Origin: an uncultured Cytophagales bacterium
GTDB taxonomy: Bacteria; Bacteroidota; Bacteroidia; Cytophagales; Thermoflexibacteraceae
Assembly (NCBI GenBank): GCA_938039675.1
Contig: CALHUI010000003.1
Coordinates: 124,001 to 188,000 of the forward strand
Reading direction: 5' to 3'
Length of the DNA stretch: 64,000 bases
Made by a program: the position numbers and the translations under genes. The notes beneath the pieces were generated by a model, which did not search any database, was not told the DNA's origin, and worked only from the letters and a program-made list of their open reading frames with translations. Shown one piece after another: positions 9,096 to 17,048 of this stretch; the first letter of the stretch is position 1, and each line of letters starts with the position of its first letter.

Positions 9096-9569
9096 ATGCA
9101 CACATTTCCGCAGTCAGCTTTGTATGGCAGTGTGCCCGAAGTGCTTTTTTCCAAGCCTTATGGTCAAATTTTATATTACCCGGACTATCAGGTGTTTTAT
9201 ACGGAAATTATCGGCAAATTTAGCCATCAGGAGTACAGGCATTTATATGAGAGCCTGTTAGCGTTTGTAAAGAAGTACCCTGTACGGGCGTGTATTTCCA
9301 GTCAGGCAAAAAGCAGTGGCTCCTCTATGCAAGACAGAGCATGGTTGGTAACTTCTTGGTTTTCACAACTGAAAGCGGCCGTATCCTCCGATTTTATACT
9401 CATTGGCTTGCGCGAGGCACACGATACAGGTGCATTTAAACGTTGGATTGCCGACTATTTGGAAAAAACGCTTAGTTCTATGGCACCGTTTACAGTCAAA
9501 TCAATGCCTGATTTTGACAGTGCAATAATGTATGTTTTAGAGCAAGCTAAATTAACTTCACTAACCTAA
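9096..9569 (+). CDS. Hypothetical protein, second of a tandem paralogous pair
   Basis: A 157-residue soluble protein, paralogue of the gene ending at 9061. ATG at 9096 is preferred; a TTG at 9087 would add three residues. The conserved stretch reads RACISSQAKSSGSSMQDRAW and is followed by KRWIADYLEKTLSSMAPF, matching its neighbour closely while the N-termini differ, as after an old tandem duplication. Function unknown; a small sensory or anti-sigma-antagonist-like fold is possible but unproven. Its last 23 bp overlap the end of cdsA on the other strand, so the two genes are convergent. Confidence 0.75.
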   Translation: MHTFPQSALYGSVPEVLFSKPYGQILYYPDYQVFYTEIIGKFSHQEYRHLYESLLAFVKKYPVRACISSQAKSSGSSMQDRAWLVTSWFSQLKAAVSSDFILIGLREAHDTGAFKRWIADYLEKTLSSMAPFTVKSMPDFDSAIMYVLEQAKLTSLT

Positions 9570-10386
9570 CAAAGGTAATAATGAACGGGGCAGAGAGCAG
9601 CAGGCTGTCAAAGCGGTCTAAAAAGCCCCCATGCCCGGGGATGGTATTGCCGGAGTCTTTGATGTGGATACTCCGCTTAAAGAGTGATTCTACCAAATCG
9701 CCGTAGGTGCCCGTAATAACTATGATGACTGCTATGCAGAGCCACTCCCACAAGAACAAATCGGTGCAGTAAAGTGAAATGATATAAGCAAACATGAGCG
9801 CCACCAGCGTTCCGCCAATGCTACCTTCCCATGTTTTTTTGGGTGAAATGCGAAAAAATAACTTTCGCTTGCCGAAGGCACGCCCAGCAAAATATGCCCC
9901 CGTATCGCTTGCCCAAATCATGAAAAGAGAGCCTACGATAACTTGATTACTATATGTGCCACTCATAAAAACGACAGTATTCAGCAGTGCAAACGGAACA
10001 GCTACATAAATAATCCCCAAATAAGTGAAAGCTACGTTACGGAAAGGTTTTTCGTCGCGCTTGGAATAAAGTTTGATGACAAAAGCCGTGGAAAGCAGCA
10101 CGAAAACGAGATAATATAATTCATGGTTGAAGTTGTACTTTTCTACGAAAAAAGTCATTGTGAAGAGAATCAGCCCAACCGTTGTACCGAAGGTGCGCAG
10201 CGGCAGGTTGCCGTCAAGCCCCAGCAGTTTGTAAAATTCCAGCAGCGTAAACATGCTGATAAAAAAGAATACTACAAAATATGTCCACTCATTATATGCC
10301 AGCGCACCGAGGATAATCAACGCGCCGATAGCTGCGGCAATAATACGCTGTTGCAGCTCAGTCAAACCGTTCAGTTTCCAATTCAT
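9547..10386 (-). CDS. cdsA: Phosphatidate cytidylyltransferase
   Basis: CdsA makes CDP-diacylglycerol from phosphatidate and CTP in the cytoplasmic membrane, the branch point of phospholipid synthesis. The 279-residue protein has about eight hydrophobic segments and the family signature near the C-terminus (SPKKTWEGSIGG near residue 182, then GDLVESLFKRSIHIKDSG and PGHGGFLDRFDS). The ATG at 10386 lies inside the end of the upstream DUF2007 gene (29-bp overlap), which suggests translational coupling. Length is normal for the family. Confidence 0.95.
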   Translation of the reverse strand: MNWKLNGLTELQQRIIAAAIGALIILGALAYNEWTYFVVFFFISMFTLLEFYKLLGLDGNLPLRTFGTTVGLILFTMTFFVEKYNFNHELYYLVFVLLSTAFVIKLYSKRDEKPFRNVAFTYLGIIYVAVPFALLNTVVFMSGTYSNQVIVGSLFMIWASDTGAYFAGRAFGKRKLFFRISPKKTWEGSIGGTLVALMFAYIISLYCTDLFLWEWLCIAVIIVITGTYGDLVESLFKRSIHIKDSGNTIPGHGGFLDRFDSLLLSAPFIITFVRLVKLI

Positions 10387-10573
10387 GTTTTAAAAGTTGT
10401 ATGGCTTTAATAACCTCTTTGCGCAGTACGTGCACTTCTACTTCTCCGAACAGGTTGTAGGCACTGTCTCGTTTGTTGAGTATAATTGCTTGAATATCAT
10501 GCTCTTGCAACAAGCTTCTGATGATTTCAGCTTGCGGCAGATTGTTTGTGCCGTATATTTTCTGCCAATTCAT
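10358..10573 (-). CDS. DUF2007 family small protein
   Basis: A 71-residue protein of the DUF2007 family (proposed signal-transducing protein). The ATG at 10573 gives MNWQKIYGTNNLPQAEIIRS, the usual start of the family, with the conserved pattern of a sequence that tracks AEIIRSLLQEHDIQAIILN and VEVHVLRKEVIKAIQLL. The fold is a small ferredoxin-like alpha/beta domain in relatives; the function is not established. It overlaps cdsA by 29 bp and follows the CPBP protease gene by 13 bp, so the three form one transcript. Confidence 0.85.
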   Translation of the reverse strand: MNWQKIYGTNNLPQAEIIRSLLQEHDIQAIILNKRDSAYNLFGEVEVHVLRKEVIKAIQLLKHELETERFD

Positions 10574-10586
10574 GGATGATTGTTGT

Positions 10587-11528
10587 TTACTGCCTGTTAC
10601 TTGCATACTGCTTGCGCAACCACACCAACAGCCCGAATACGAGCAAGGCGGAGCCAATAGCTGCCAGCGGAGGAATGGCAGGGGTGTCTTCAATGTTAAT
10701 ATCTATCCATTTTTGATTGTAAGCATACATCAGCAAGACGGTGTAGGCATTATTGAAGAAATGCGCCAGCATCGGCAGTGCCAGATTGCCCGTAAATACG
10801 AACAGATAGCCGAAAACCGCCCCGAGAATCGTGCGGGGCACGAAGCCGTAGAATTGCAAATGGAACGCACTGAACAGAATGGCAGCCGTCCAAACGGCAA
10901 CATGCGGGTTGCCAAACAATTGTTGCAAACGCTTTTGCAGGAATCCGCGGAACAGCCATTCTTCCCCAATACCTGGGATAACGGCAATCACCAGCAGCCC
11001 GAACAGCAGTTCCGGCGGCGATTGGAAATCAATCAACAGCATGGTGAGGCGTTTCAACTCCGCTTCTTTGTCCCGCGCCCAGCTTTCAAACTCTGCCAGA
11101 AAAGCGGGAAATTGCCACGCTTCGTTCCATTTGACCGTCCATGCAATCATCGGCAGAGCAAACAGGACAACCAGAATCCCTGATAACCAGACAGTTGCAG
11201 GCAGCGGTTGGCGAATACCTTCCAATGTTTGCGGATAGAGTTGCTTGTCGGCATCAAACCGCGCCATAAACCAAGCAGGTACTAACAAAAAGCTACCCAC
11301 TGCAATCACACCCTGCATAACGAGCAATCCTAAACGGTCATTGCCCGAGGGTGAGGCCGTCGCCATCAGCAGGCGGTTAATATCCCATTCAAAAAAGGGG
11401 AGCGCCAGCAAAAGACCTATGAAGTTAAAAAAGAACAACCCTGCCAGAAAAGCAGGTATAAACAACAGCAGCGAAGTCCATAGCGCACTTTTGGGTGGCA
11501 ACGGGGCAGCCTCTTTTCCAAAAGACAT
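10587..11528 (-). CDS. CPBP (Abi/CAAX) family intramembrane metalloprotease
   Basis: A 313-residue polytopic membrane protein. All three CPBP motifs are present: GEEWLFRG (EExxxR, about residue 200), FSAFHLQFYG (FxxxH) and HFFNNA (HxxxN). In other organisms members process prenylated or peptide substrates or act in stress and immunity; no substrate can be inferred here. ATG at 11528 is chosen since the 37 upstream in-frame residues are not hydrophobic-protein-like and would run into the promoter region shared with dusB. It heads the operon with the DUF2007 gene and cdsA, which may link it to membrane homeostasis. Confidence 0.88.
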   Translation of the reverse strand: MSFGKEAAPLPPKSALWTSLLLFIPAFLAGLFFFNFIGLLLALPFFEWDINRLLMATASPSGNDRLGLLVMQGVIAVGSFLLVPAWFMARFDADKQLYPQTLEGIRQPLPATVWLSGILVVLFALPMIAWTVKWNEAWQFPAFLAEFESWARDKEAELKRLTMLLIDFQSPPELLFGLLVIAVIPGIGEEWLFRGFLQKRLQQLFGNPHVAVWTAAILFSAFHLQFYGFVPRTILGAVFGYLFVFTGNLALPMLAHFFNNAYTVLLMYAYNQKWIDINIEDTPAIPPLAAIGSALLVFGLLVWLRKQYASNRQ

Positions 11529-11538
11529 ATATTCAGCG

Positions 11539-11546
11539 TAATTTTG
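11539..11546 (+). promoter_or_regulatory. Possible Bacteroidota -7 element for dusB
   Basis: TAATTTTG fits the TAnnTTTG -7 consensus and lies 38 nt before the dusB start; the expected -33 position reads TTTT rather than TTTG, so the match is partial. Confidence 0.4.
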
Positions 11547-11584
11547 CAGGGAAAATATAAAAAGCCTTTCACAATCGGAATAGC

Positions 11585-12589
11585 ATGGTAAAAATCGGTG
11601 ATATTGAGCTGGGAGAATTTCCGTTGTTGCTTGCGCCAATGGAAGACGTAAGCGACCCGCCTTTCCGTGCGGTCTGCAAGCAAAACGGCGTGGATTTGAT
11701 GTACACCGAGTTTATCTCTGCCGAAGGGTTAATTCGGGATGCTGCTAAGAGTGTACAAAAATTGCATATTTTTGAGTACGAACGACCTATTGGCATTCAA
11801 ATTTTCGGCGATAAGGAAGATGTGATGCGCGAAGCCGCTGCCATTGCCGATGCGGTCAATCCCGATTTGGTGGATATTAACTACGGCTGTCCTGTTAAAA
11901 ATGTAGCCTGCAAGGGTGCAGGTGCGGGCTTACTGCGCGATTTACCCAAAATGCAGCGCATTACCGATACGATTGTGAAAATTTGTAAGCGCCCCGTAAC
12001 GGTCAAAACCCGCCTTGGCTGGGACGACAGCACTATTAACATTATTGAAGCGGCGCAGCGCCTGCAAGATGTTGGTATTCATGCACTTACCATTCACGGG
12101 CGCACCCGTGCGCAGATGTACAAAGGACAAGCCGACTGGCGGCTGATTGCTCAGGTGAAAAACCTGCCCAATATCCATATCCCGATTTTCGGCAACGGCG
12201 ACATTGACAGCCCCGAAAAAGCAGTGGAATATCGCAATCGCTACGGCGTGGACGGTATCATGATTGGCAGGGCATCCATCGGCTACCCCTGGATTTTCCG
12301 CGAAGTGAAGCACTACATGCAGACAGGCGAAAAATTGCCGCCGCCGACTTTGCAGGAGCGGGTGGAAACTTGCCGCCAACATTTAGATTTTTCCGTGCGT
12401 TGGAAAGGCCCCAAAATGGGCATTTTTGAAATGCGCCGCCACTATACGAACTACTTCCGATTTATTCCTCACTTCAAGGAATACCGCACGCGCTTGGTGG
12501 AAGCTACTACACAGGAAGCCGTTTCTGCCGTGCTGGATGAGGTGATAGAACGCTTCGCCAACGTGCAGTTTGATATGATGGCGGTTTAA
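11585..12589 (+). CDS. dusB: tRNA-dihydrouridine synthase
   Basis: A 334-residue FMN-dependent enzyme that reduces uridine to dihydrouridine in the tRNA D-loop. The TIM-barrel shows LAPMEDVSDPPFR at the N-terminus (FMN site), VDINYGCPVKNVACKGAGA with the catalytic Cys in VACKG (about residue 103), TVKTRLGWDD, IHGRTRAQMYKG and FGNGDI...IMIGRASIGYPW near the phosphate-binding end. Length is normal for DusB. It is transcribed away from the CPBP gene, with trmB 73 bp downstream on the same strand, so two tRNA-modification genes sit together. Confidence 0.95.
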   Translation: MVKIGDIELGEFPLLLAPMEDVSDPPFRAVCKQNGVDLMYTEFISAEGLIRDAAKSVQKLHIFEYERPIGIQIFGDKEDVMREAAAIADAVNPDLVDINYGCPVKNVACKGAGAGLLRDLPKMQRITDTIVKICKRPVTVKTRLGWDDSTINIIEAAQRLQDVGIHALTIHGRTRAQMYKGQADWRLIAQVKNLPNIHIPIFGNGDIDSPEKAVEYRNRYGVDGIMIGRASIGYPWIFREVKHYMQTGEKLPPPTLQERVETCRQHLDFSVRWKGPKMGIFEMRRHYTNYFRFIPHFKEYRTRLVEATTQEAVSAVLDEVIERFANVQFDMMAV

Positions 12590-12602
12590 ATGCTTTTTAC
12601 AC

Positions 12603-12635
12603 AAATCTGACAGTTCTCCGGAAATTATCAGGTTT
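12603..12635 (+). repeat. Intergenic inverted repeat (family A, degenerate) between dusB and trmB
   Basis: AAATCTGA (12603-12610) faces TCAGGTTT (12628-12635) across 17 nt. It resembles the AACCTGA/TCAGGTT arms near 2463 and 13402, with substitutions. Confidence 0.45.
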
Positions 12636-12662
12636 ATTGACAATGACTTGCATCCAGCAACC

Positions 12663-13334
12663 ATGGGACGACATAAATTAGCGCGTTTTGCTGCCAATCA
12701 GGTGGCGCGTAATGTTTTTGAACGCGGCAAGCCGCACTATGAAACCATTCGCGGCAATTGGCACGAAACCTACTTTCATAATACCAACCCGATTGCGCTG
12801 GAACTTGCCTGCGGACGCGGCGAATATACCGTAGCCCTTGCCGAAAAATTTCCCGAACAGAATTTTATCGGCGTGGACATCAAAGGTGCGCGGCTGTGGA
12901 AAGGCAGCCAGCAGTGCTTGCAAAAGGGGCTGCACAATGCCGCATTCCTGCGCACACAAATTCAGAATATTGAAATGTTTTTTGCTGCGGGTGAAGTGAG
13001 CGAAATATGGCTCATCCACCCCGACCCGCGCCCCAAAGACGGCGATGAGCGCCGCCGCCTAACCAATCCGCGATTTTTGCAGCACTACCGCAACATTGGT
13101 AAGCCGGGCATGTGGTTGCGCCTCCGCACCGACAGCGACCGGCTTTTCCATTACACAATGGAAGTGCTGCAAAACGAAAAAATTACGGATTTGTCCTACA
13201 CGGAAGACCTCTACGAGTCGCCGCTGATAGCCGAACATTTAGACATCAATAGCAAACCCATCCGCACCAAATACGAGGAAATGTTTGTTGCCAAAGGGCA
13301 TAAGATTCATTATTTGAAGTGCCGTTTGTGGTAA
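12663..13334 (+). CDS. trmB: tRNA (guanine-N7-)-methyltransferase
   Basis: TrmB methylates G46 in the variable loop of tRNA with S-adenosylmethionine. The 223-residue protein has the SAM site LELACGRGEYTVALA, the acidic loop FIGVDIKGARLWKG and the family signature IWLIHPDPRPKDGDERRRLT (usually FPDPWPKKRHxKRRL). ATG at 12663 gives MGRHKLARFAAN, a typical start; an in-frame TTG at 12648 would add five residues. It follows dusB on the same strand. Confidence 0.93.
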   Translation: MGRHKLARFAANQVARNVFERGKPHYETIRGNWHETYFHNTNPIALELACGRGEYTVALAEKFPEQNFIGVDIKGARLWKGSQQCLQKGLHNAAFLRTQIQNIEMFFAAGEVSEIWLIHPDPRPKDGDERRRLTNPRFLQHYRNIGKPGMWLRLRTDSDRLFHYTMEVLQNEKITDLSYTEDLYESPLIAEHLDINSKPIRTKYEEMFVAKGHKIHYLKCRLW

Positions 13335-13401
13335 ACCATTCCATAGCAAAGTTGCCATAGAACGGCTTTGAGAACTAAGCAAGTGTGAATTTTGTACGCG
13401 A

Positions 13402-13499
13402 AAACCTGACAGGTCTTGGATACTTTTCAGGTTTAAATGGCTGTTTTTCAATAACTTATACAAAACATTTTTCGCAAACCTCTTGCACTTTTGTATAAA
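13402..13499 (+). repeat. Composite intergenic repeat (family A) after trmB
   Basis: The 254-bp gap 13335-13588 holds no gene I can support. It contains AAACCTGA (13402-13409) facing TCAGGTTT (13427-13434), then a 40-nt block (13460-13499) with CGCAAACCTCTTGCACTTTT, which matches about four bases in five to 53698-53738. Both gaps carry the two blocks in the same order, so this is a dispersed composite repeat. No terminator-like T tract follows the stem. Confidence 0.6.
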
Positions 13500-13588
13500 T
13501 CGCATGGTGATTTTGGCAGATTCACGGACGACTACTGAGGGGGATGTTTTAGAACAAGACAGCCTGCGTTTGTTGTGCCAAGTTGTCA

Positions 13589-14734
13589 TTACCAGCACTG
13601 CCGCAAGAGCGCAAAACGTTGCAACAATTCCCTGAATCGGTCAATAAAATTGGCTTGGGAACGTGCCGCAGCGATTTTTTTGCCTTTGGCAATCATTTCC
13701 CTACGCAGCGACTCGTTGCCGTGCAGTTGTAAAACGGCTGCCGCCATTTCTTCCGCCGATGTGGGGCTGAACAGCAGGGCGGCATCTTCCATTTGCTCGT
13801 GCGCACCCGCAACGGCAGATGCCAGCACAGGGCAACCCAGTGCAAAAGCCTCTAACGGCGGCAGGTTTTCGGGTCCGAAATGCGTCGGGTAAATCAGCGC
13901 AAGGGCGTGTTGATAGAGCGCAACCAACTCATTTTCAGCTACAAAACCGGGGAAATGTACAAATTCGGCAAGCCCCAAGTCGGCAGCGGTTTGCCGAACG
14001 TATGCCTTGTTGCCTTTGTCCGAACCGGTCAGTATCAAGTGCAACTTTTCGCCCTGCGCATGAACCTGCGCCAGCGCATGCAAGAGCGTAATGTGGTTTT
14101 TGTGCGCCCAAAACTGCGCGGGGTAGAACAAATAATCGCCTTCGGGCAGCCATTGCGGGCGCGATTGCGGCTTTTCGGCATATTGCAGGGCAAACTGCGG
14201 GGTCAGGTGCGGAATCAGGAAAATGCGCTCGGGATGCACGCCATAGAACAGCGAAATTTCATCTGCCCCCGCCTGATTACCGATGATGACAAAAGAAGCC
14301 TTCGGCAAATATTGTCGGTAGTAGCCTTCGCGCTTGTCCCACTCGCCGTTGGCACTCACTTCGGGAAAAAACGGCTGTCGGCGGTGCTGTAAATCCCAAA
14401 CAATGTTGATGTACGGCACATCCACGCGGAAATTTTCCCAAGGCGAAAGGTAAAAAATCACGTCGAGGCGGCTTGCCAGCACCACATCCTGCAAAGGATG
14501 CCGCTTGCGCAAACCTGCTTTGAACAATGCCCGTTGCCACAAAGGCGTATCTATATTGCAAAGGCTGAAATTCGCGCTTTTACCGATTTTCAACTGATGC
14601 CGATGCGCATAAAGTACGAACTGATGCTCGCCTTCGGCGGCAAGCAGGCGAATACCTTCCAATATTTCGCGCTCAATGGTAAATCCGCCGCCCTCTTCGG
14701 CGCGCAAACTGCCCGAATATAACCCTACTCTCAT
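13589..14734 (-). CDS. Glycosyltransferase family 4 protein
   Basis: A 381-residue GT-B fold enzyme, expected to move a sugar from a nucleotide donor onto a growing glycan at the inner face of the membrane. ATG at 14734 gives MRVGLYSGSLRAEEGGGFT, the usual glycine-rich N-terminal loop. The C-terminal domain shows AYVRQTAADLG, FPGFVAENELVALYQHA and the EX7E-type donor site GPENLPPLEAFALGCPVLAS. It is the last gene of the glycan island; its ATG overlaps the stop of the upstream methyltransferase as ATGA. Confidence 0.9.
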   Translation of the reverse strand: MRVGLYSGSLRAEEGGGFTIEREILEGIRLLAAEGEHQFVLYAHRHQLKIGKSANFSLCNIDTPLWQRALFKAGLRKRHPLQDVVLASRLDVIFYLSPWENFRVDVPYINIVWDLQHRRQPFFPEVSANGEWDKREGYYRQYLPKASFVIIGNQAGADEISLFYGVHPERIFLIPHLTPQFALQYAEKPQSRPQWLPEGDYLFYPAQFWAHKNHITLLHALAQVHAQGEKLHLILTGSDKGNKAYVRQTAADLGLAEFVHFPGFVAENELVALYQHALALIYPTHFGPENLPPLEAFALGCPVLASAVAGAHEQMEDAALLFSPTSAEEMAAAVLQLHGNESLRREMIAKGKKIAAARSQANFIDRFRELLQRFALLRQCW

Positions 14735-15513
14735 GGTTTTTGTGCAATGGTGAGTACGTGCCATGTGTCGGCATCAATAGCGGTGCTGTGGCTGTACCCC
14801 CGCAGCGATTCGCGCACCTCAAAGCCTGCTTCTTCCAGAAAGGCACACATTTCCTGCACCAAAAAAAAGCGGTTGCGGTGCGTTTCGGTATAGCTGTGTG
14901 CCCTGCCGTTGTTAAAAATTTGATGCACCGTAAAACGGATGTCAGCAATTTGGGTGCAGTAGTCCAACCGCGTTTCCGAAAAGCGAACTACCTCACCGTC
15001 AGGCACTTGCCAGCGTCGGATGCGGGCTTCTTCATAGTGCCGCGCCATGGTCGCGCCGTGCCAGTACTCTATGATGAAAATGCCGCCCGATTTGAGTTTG
15101 TCGTAAATACCGCCCAGCGTTTTGCGAATAGCAGCGTTCGTCAGCAAATAGCCCAGCGAATCAAACAGGCAAAGAGCCGCATCAAAATTGCTGCCCGTTT
15201 GCGGCGGCAGTTCGGACATATCCGCCTGCATGAACGTCAGCAAACCTGCGGGCAGTCTGCCGCTGCGCTCCATTTCCTGCTGTTTGGCGCGTGCCTGCAA
15301 AATCATGTCAGCCGAAAGGTCGGTGGCGGTTATCCGATAGCCCAAAGCCGCTAGCCCCAAGGCATGATTGCCCGTTCCGCAGGCAAGTTCCAAGACGTTT
15401 TTTACACCATAGGCTGCCAATTTTTCATGCAAAAAATCAACTTCCTGCTGATATGGTTTTTGTTCGTAGAAAAGGTCGTACAGTTCGGCAAAAACAGACT
15501 GATAGGTACTCAT
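14731..15513 (-). CDS. Class I SAM-dependent methyltransferase
   Basis: A 260-residue Rossmann-fold methyltransferase. Motif I is VLELACGTGNHALGLA (about residue 38), then ITATDLSADMI and FDAALCLFDSLGYLL, followed by beta strands typical of small-molecule or sugar methyltransferases. ATG at 15513 is chosen because it overlaps the stop of the aminotransferase gene (ATGA) and begins MSTYQSVFAELYDLFY, a common start. The substrate is unknown; its place between a DegT aminotransferase and a glycosyltransferase suggests methylation of an amino sugar or glycan precursor (inference). Confidence 0.88.
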   Translation of the reverse strand: MSTYQSVFAELYDLFYEQKPYQQEVDFLHEKLAAYGVKNVLELACGTGNHALGLAALGYRITATDLSADMILQARAKQQEMERSGRLPAGLLTFMQADMSELPPQTGSNFDAALCLFDSLGYLLTNAAIRKTLGGIYDKLKSGGIFIIEYWHGATMARHYEEARIRRWQVPDGEVVRFSETRLDYCTQIADIRFTVHQIFNNGRAHSYTETHRNRFFLVQEMCAFLEEAGFEVRESLRGYSHSTAIDADTWHVLTIAQKP

Positions 15514-16619
15514 GGGCGAATACTTCGGATAATTTGTGCAATATGTGCGATGCTTTCTTCGCTCAATGAATGGCTTGACGGCAGATAAAGCCCTGTTTCC
15601 CAGAGTTTTTCGGCTACGGGGCAAGCCTCTTGGCGGAAACCTTCCGTTGCTTGCAGGCAAGGCTGTAAATTCATTGGGCAGAAAAAGGTGCGCGTTTCTA
15701 CGCCGTTTTGGTATATTTTTTTGGCAAAAACATCACGATTTATACCGAATTCTTTTTCATTAATCAGAATGCCGTACATCCAATAAACGTGCTTTGCCCA
15801 AGGCTCGCAATGCGGCAAAGTCAGCCCCGGAATGTCGGCTAAGTATTGGTTATACCATGCTGCCATTTGGATTTTTTGGCTGATGATGCGGTCTAATTTG
15901 CGAGTTTGCGCCAGCCCCATGGCGGCTTGCATACCCGTCATGCGGAAGTTGTAGCCTGCTACTTCGTGCCTGAATCGCGGCTTGGTAAAGGCAAGGTTGC
16001 GCAAGAGGCGCAGTTGTTCGGCTAAGTGGTCGTCGTTGGTCAGCACCATGCCGCCTTCACCCGTTGTGATGATTTTATTGGCATAAAAGCTGAAACAGCT
16101 CATATGTCCGAAACTGCCCGCTTTTTTGCCGCGTATTTCCGCCCCGTGCGCCTCGGCAGCGTCTTCAATCACAATTAAGTCGTGGCGATTGGCAATTTCC
16201 ATGAGCCTGTCCATATCCACGGGATGCCCGTAGAGATGCACGGGAATAACGGCTTTGGTGCGCGGCGTAATTTTGGATTCCAGCAAATCCAAGTCTAAAT
16301 TCCACGTAAGTGCCTCACTGTCAACGGGAACGGGAATTGCGCCGTTGTAAATAACCGCCAAAGCGGTGGCAATGTTGGTACTTGCACTGAGCAGCACTTC
16401 ATCGCCCTTGCCGATGCCTGCCGCACGGACAGCCAGTTGCAGCGCGGTAGTGCCGCTGCTGACTGCCACGCCGTGTTTCATACCGCAATAGTCGGCGAAA
16501 GCCCGCTCAAAATCGGGGATATATCGCCCAAAAGAGCCTGAAATTTCGCCGCGAGCGAGCGCATCGGCTACGGCGGCTTTTTCTTCGTCGGCTATTTCGG
16601 GTTCAAAAACGGGAATCAT
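15510..16619 (-). CDS. DegT/DnrJ/EryC1/StrS family nucleotide-sugar aminotransferase
   Basis: A 369-residue PLP enzyme that transfers an amino group to a keto sugar nucleotide. It shows the substrate-entry SSGTTALQLAVRAAGIGKGD, DAAEAHGAEIRGKKAG before the PLP site, and the PLP lysine in SFYANKIITTGEGGM. Together with the cupin protein encoded just upstream (4-nt overlap), it fits the pair that makes amino-deoxy sugars: isomerase then aminotransferase. The exact sugar cannot be told from sequence. Confidence 0.93.
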   Translation of the reverse strand: MIPVFEPEIADEEKAAVADALARGEISGSFGRYIPDFERAFADYCGMKHGVAVSSGTTALQLAVRAAGIGKGDEVLLSASTNIATALAVIYNGAIPVPVDSEALTWNLDLDLLESKITPRTKAVIPVHLYGHPVDMDRLMEIANRHDLIVIEDAAEAHGAEIRGKKAGSFGHMSCFSFYANKIITTGEGGMVLTNDDHLAEQLRLLRNLAFTKPRFRHEVAGYNFRMTGMQAAMGLAQTRKLDRIISQKIQMAAWYNQYLADIPGLTLPHCEPWAKHVYWMYGILINEKEFGINRDVFAKKIYQNGVETRTFFCPMNLQPCLQATEGFRQEACPVAEKLWETGLYLPSSHSLSEESIAHIAQIIRSIRP

Positions 16620-17047
16620 GTGTTTTTCTTTTGAAAATTTACAAAAACTTTGTCGTTTTCATCGCCAAGGAACGGACCTTGCTTCACGCTGATGCACTGC
16701 ATATCTTCCACCACGCGGATGGCATGCACGCCGTGAATGAGCACGATGCCGTCGCCCTGTCGCAGAGTTACTTCGCGCAGCAGTTCGCCATCGTCGCTGT
16801 ACAGTTCCACCACGACCACGCCGCGCTGCACTACAAACATCTGTTGCAAGTCGTGGATTTCGCGTTTAAAGGGCTTATGGTAGTGCGGCGGCTCAGTGAA
16901 TCCTGCCTCGTGCGCCAGCAGACCGAACTGAAACGACGACTCGGGCGGCGAAAAGAAGGTAGTCTTTTCTACGCGAATATCTGACCAAATGATTTCGGCA
17001 TACTTGGTGCCGTTGTATTCAATGATTTCTACTTGATTTTGGGACAT
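16616..17047 (-). CDS. Cupin-fold protein, possible nucleotide-sugar 3,4-ketoisomerase-like
   Basis: A 143-residue single-domain cupin. Histidines in PPHYHKPFKREIHD and the glycine turns QRGVVVVELYSDDGE and LRQGDGIVLIHGVHAIRV match the two conserved cupin motifs. Small cupins beside DegT-type aminotransferases are often sugar ketoisomerases of the FdtA/QdtA type or WxcM-like, but the sequence is not close enough for me to name one. It overlaps the aminotransferase start by 4 nt. Confidence 0.75.
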   Translation of the reverse strand: MSQNQVEIIEYNGTKYAEIIWSDIRVEKTTFFSPPESSFQFGLLAHEAGFTEPPHYHKPFKREIHDLQQMFVVQRGVVVVELYSDDGELLREVTLRQGDGIVLIHGVHAIRVVEDMQCISVKQGPFLGDENDKVFVNFQKKNT

Positions 17048-17048
17048 A

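Noticed and set aside
10521-11183. A 220-codon plus-strand frame across the CPBP protease gene
   Set aside because: It lies antisense to a gene with all family motifs and yields a Gln/Arg/Pro-rich product.
13239-13598. A 119-codon minus-strand frame in the trmB to glycosyltransferase gap
   Set aside because: It overlaps the trmB end and consists of repeat DNA; the product looks random.
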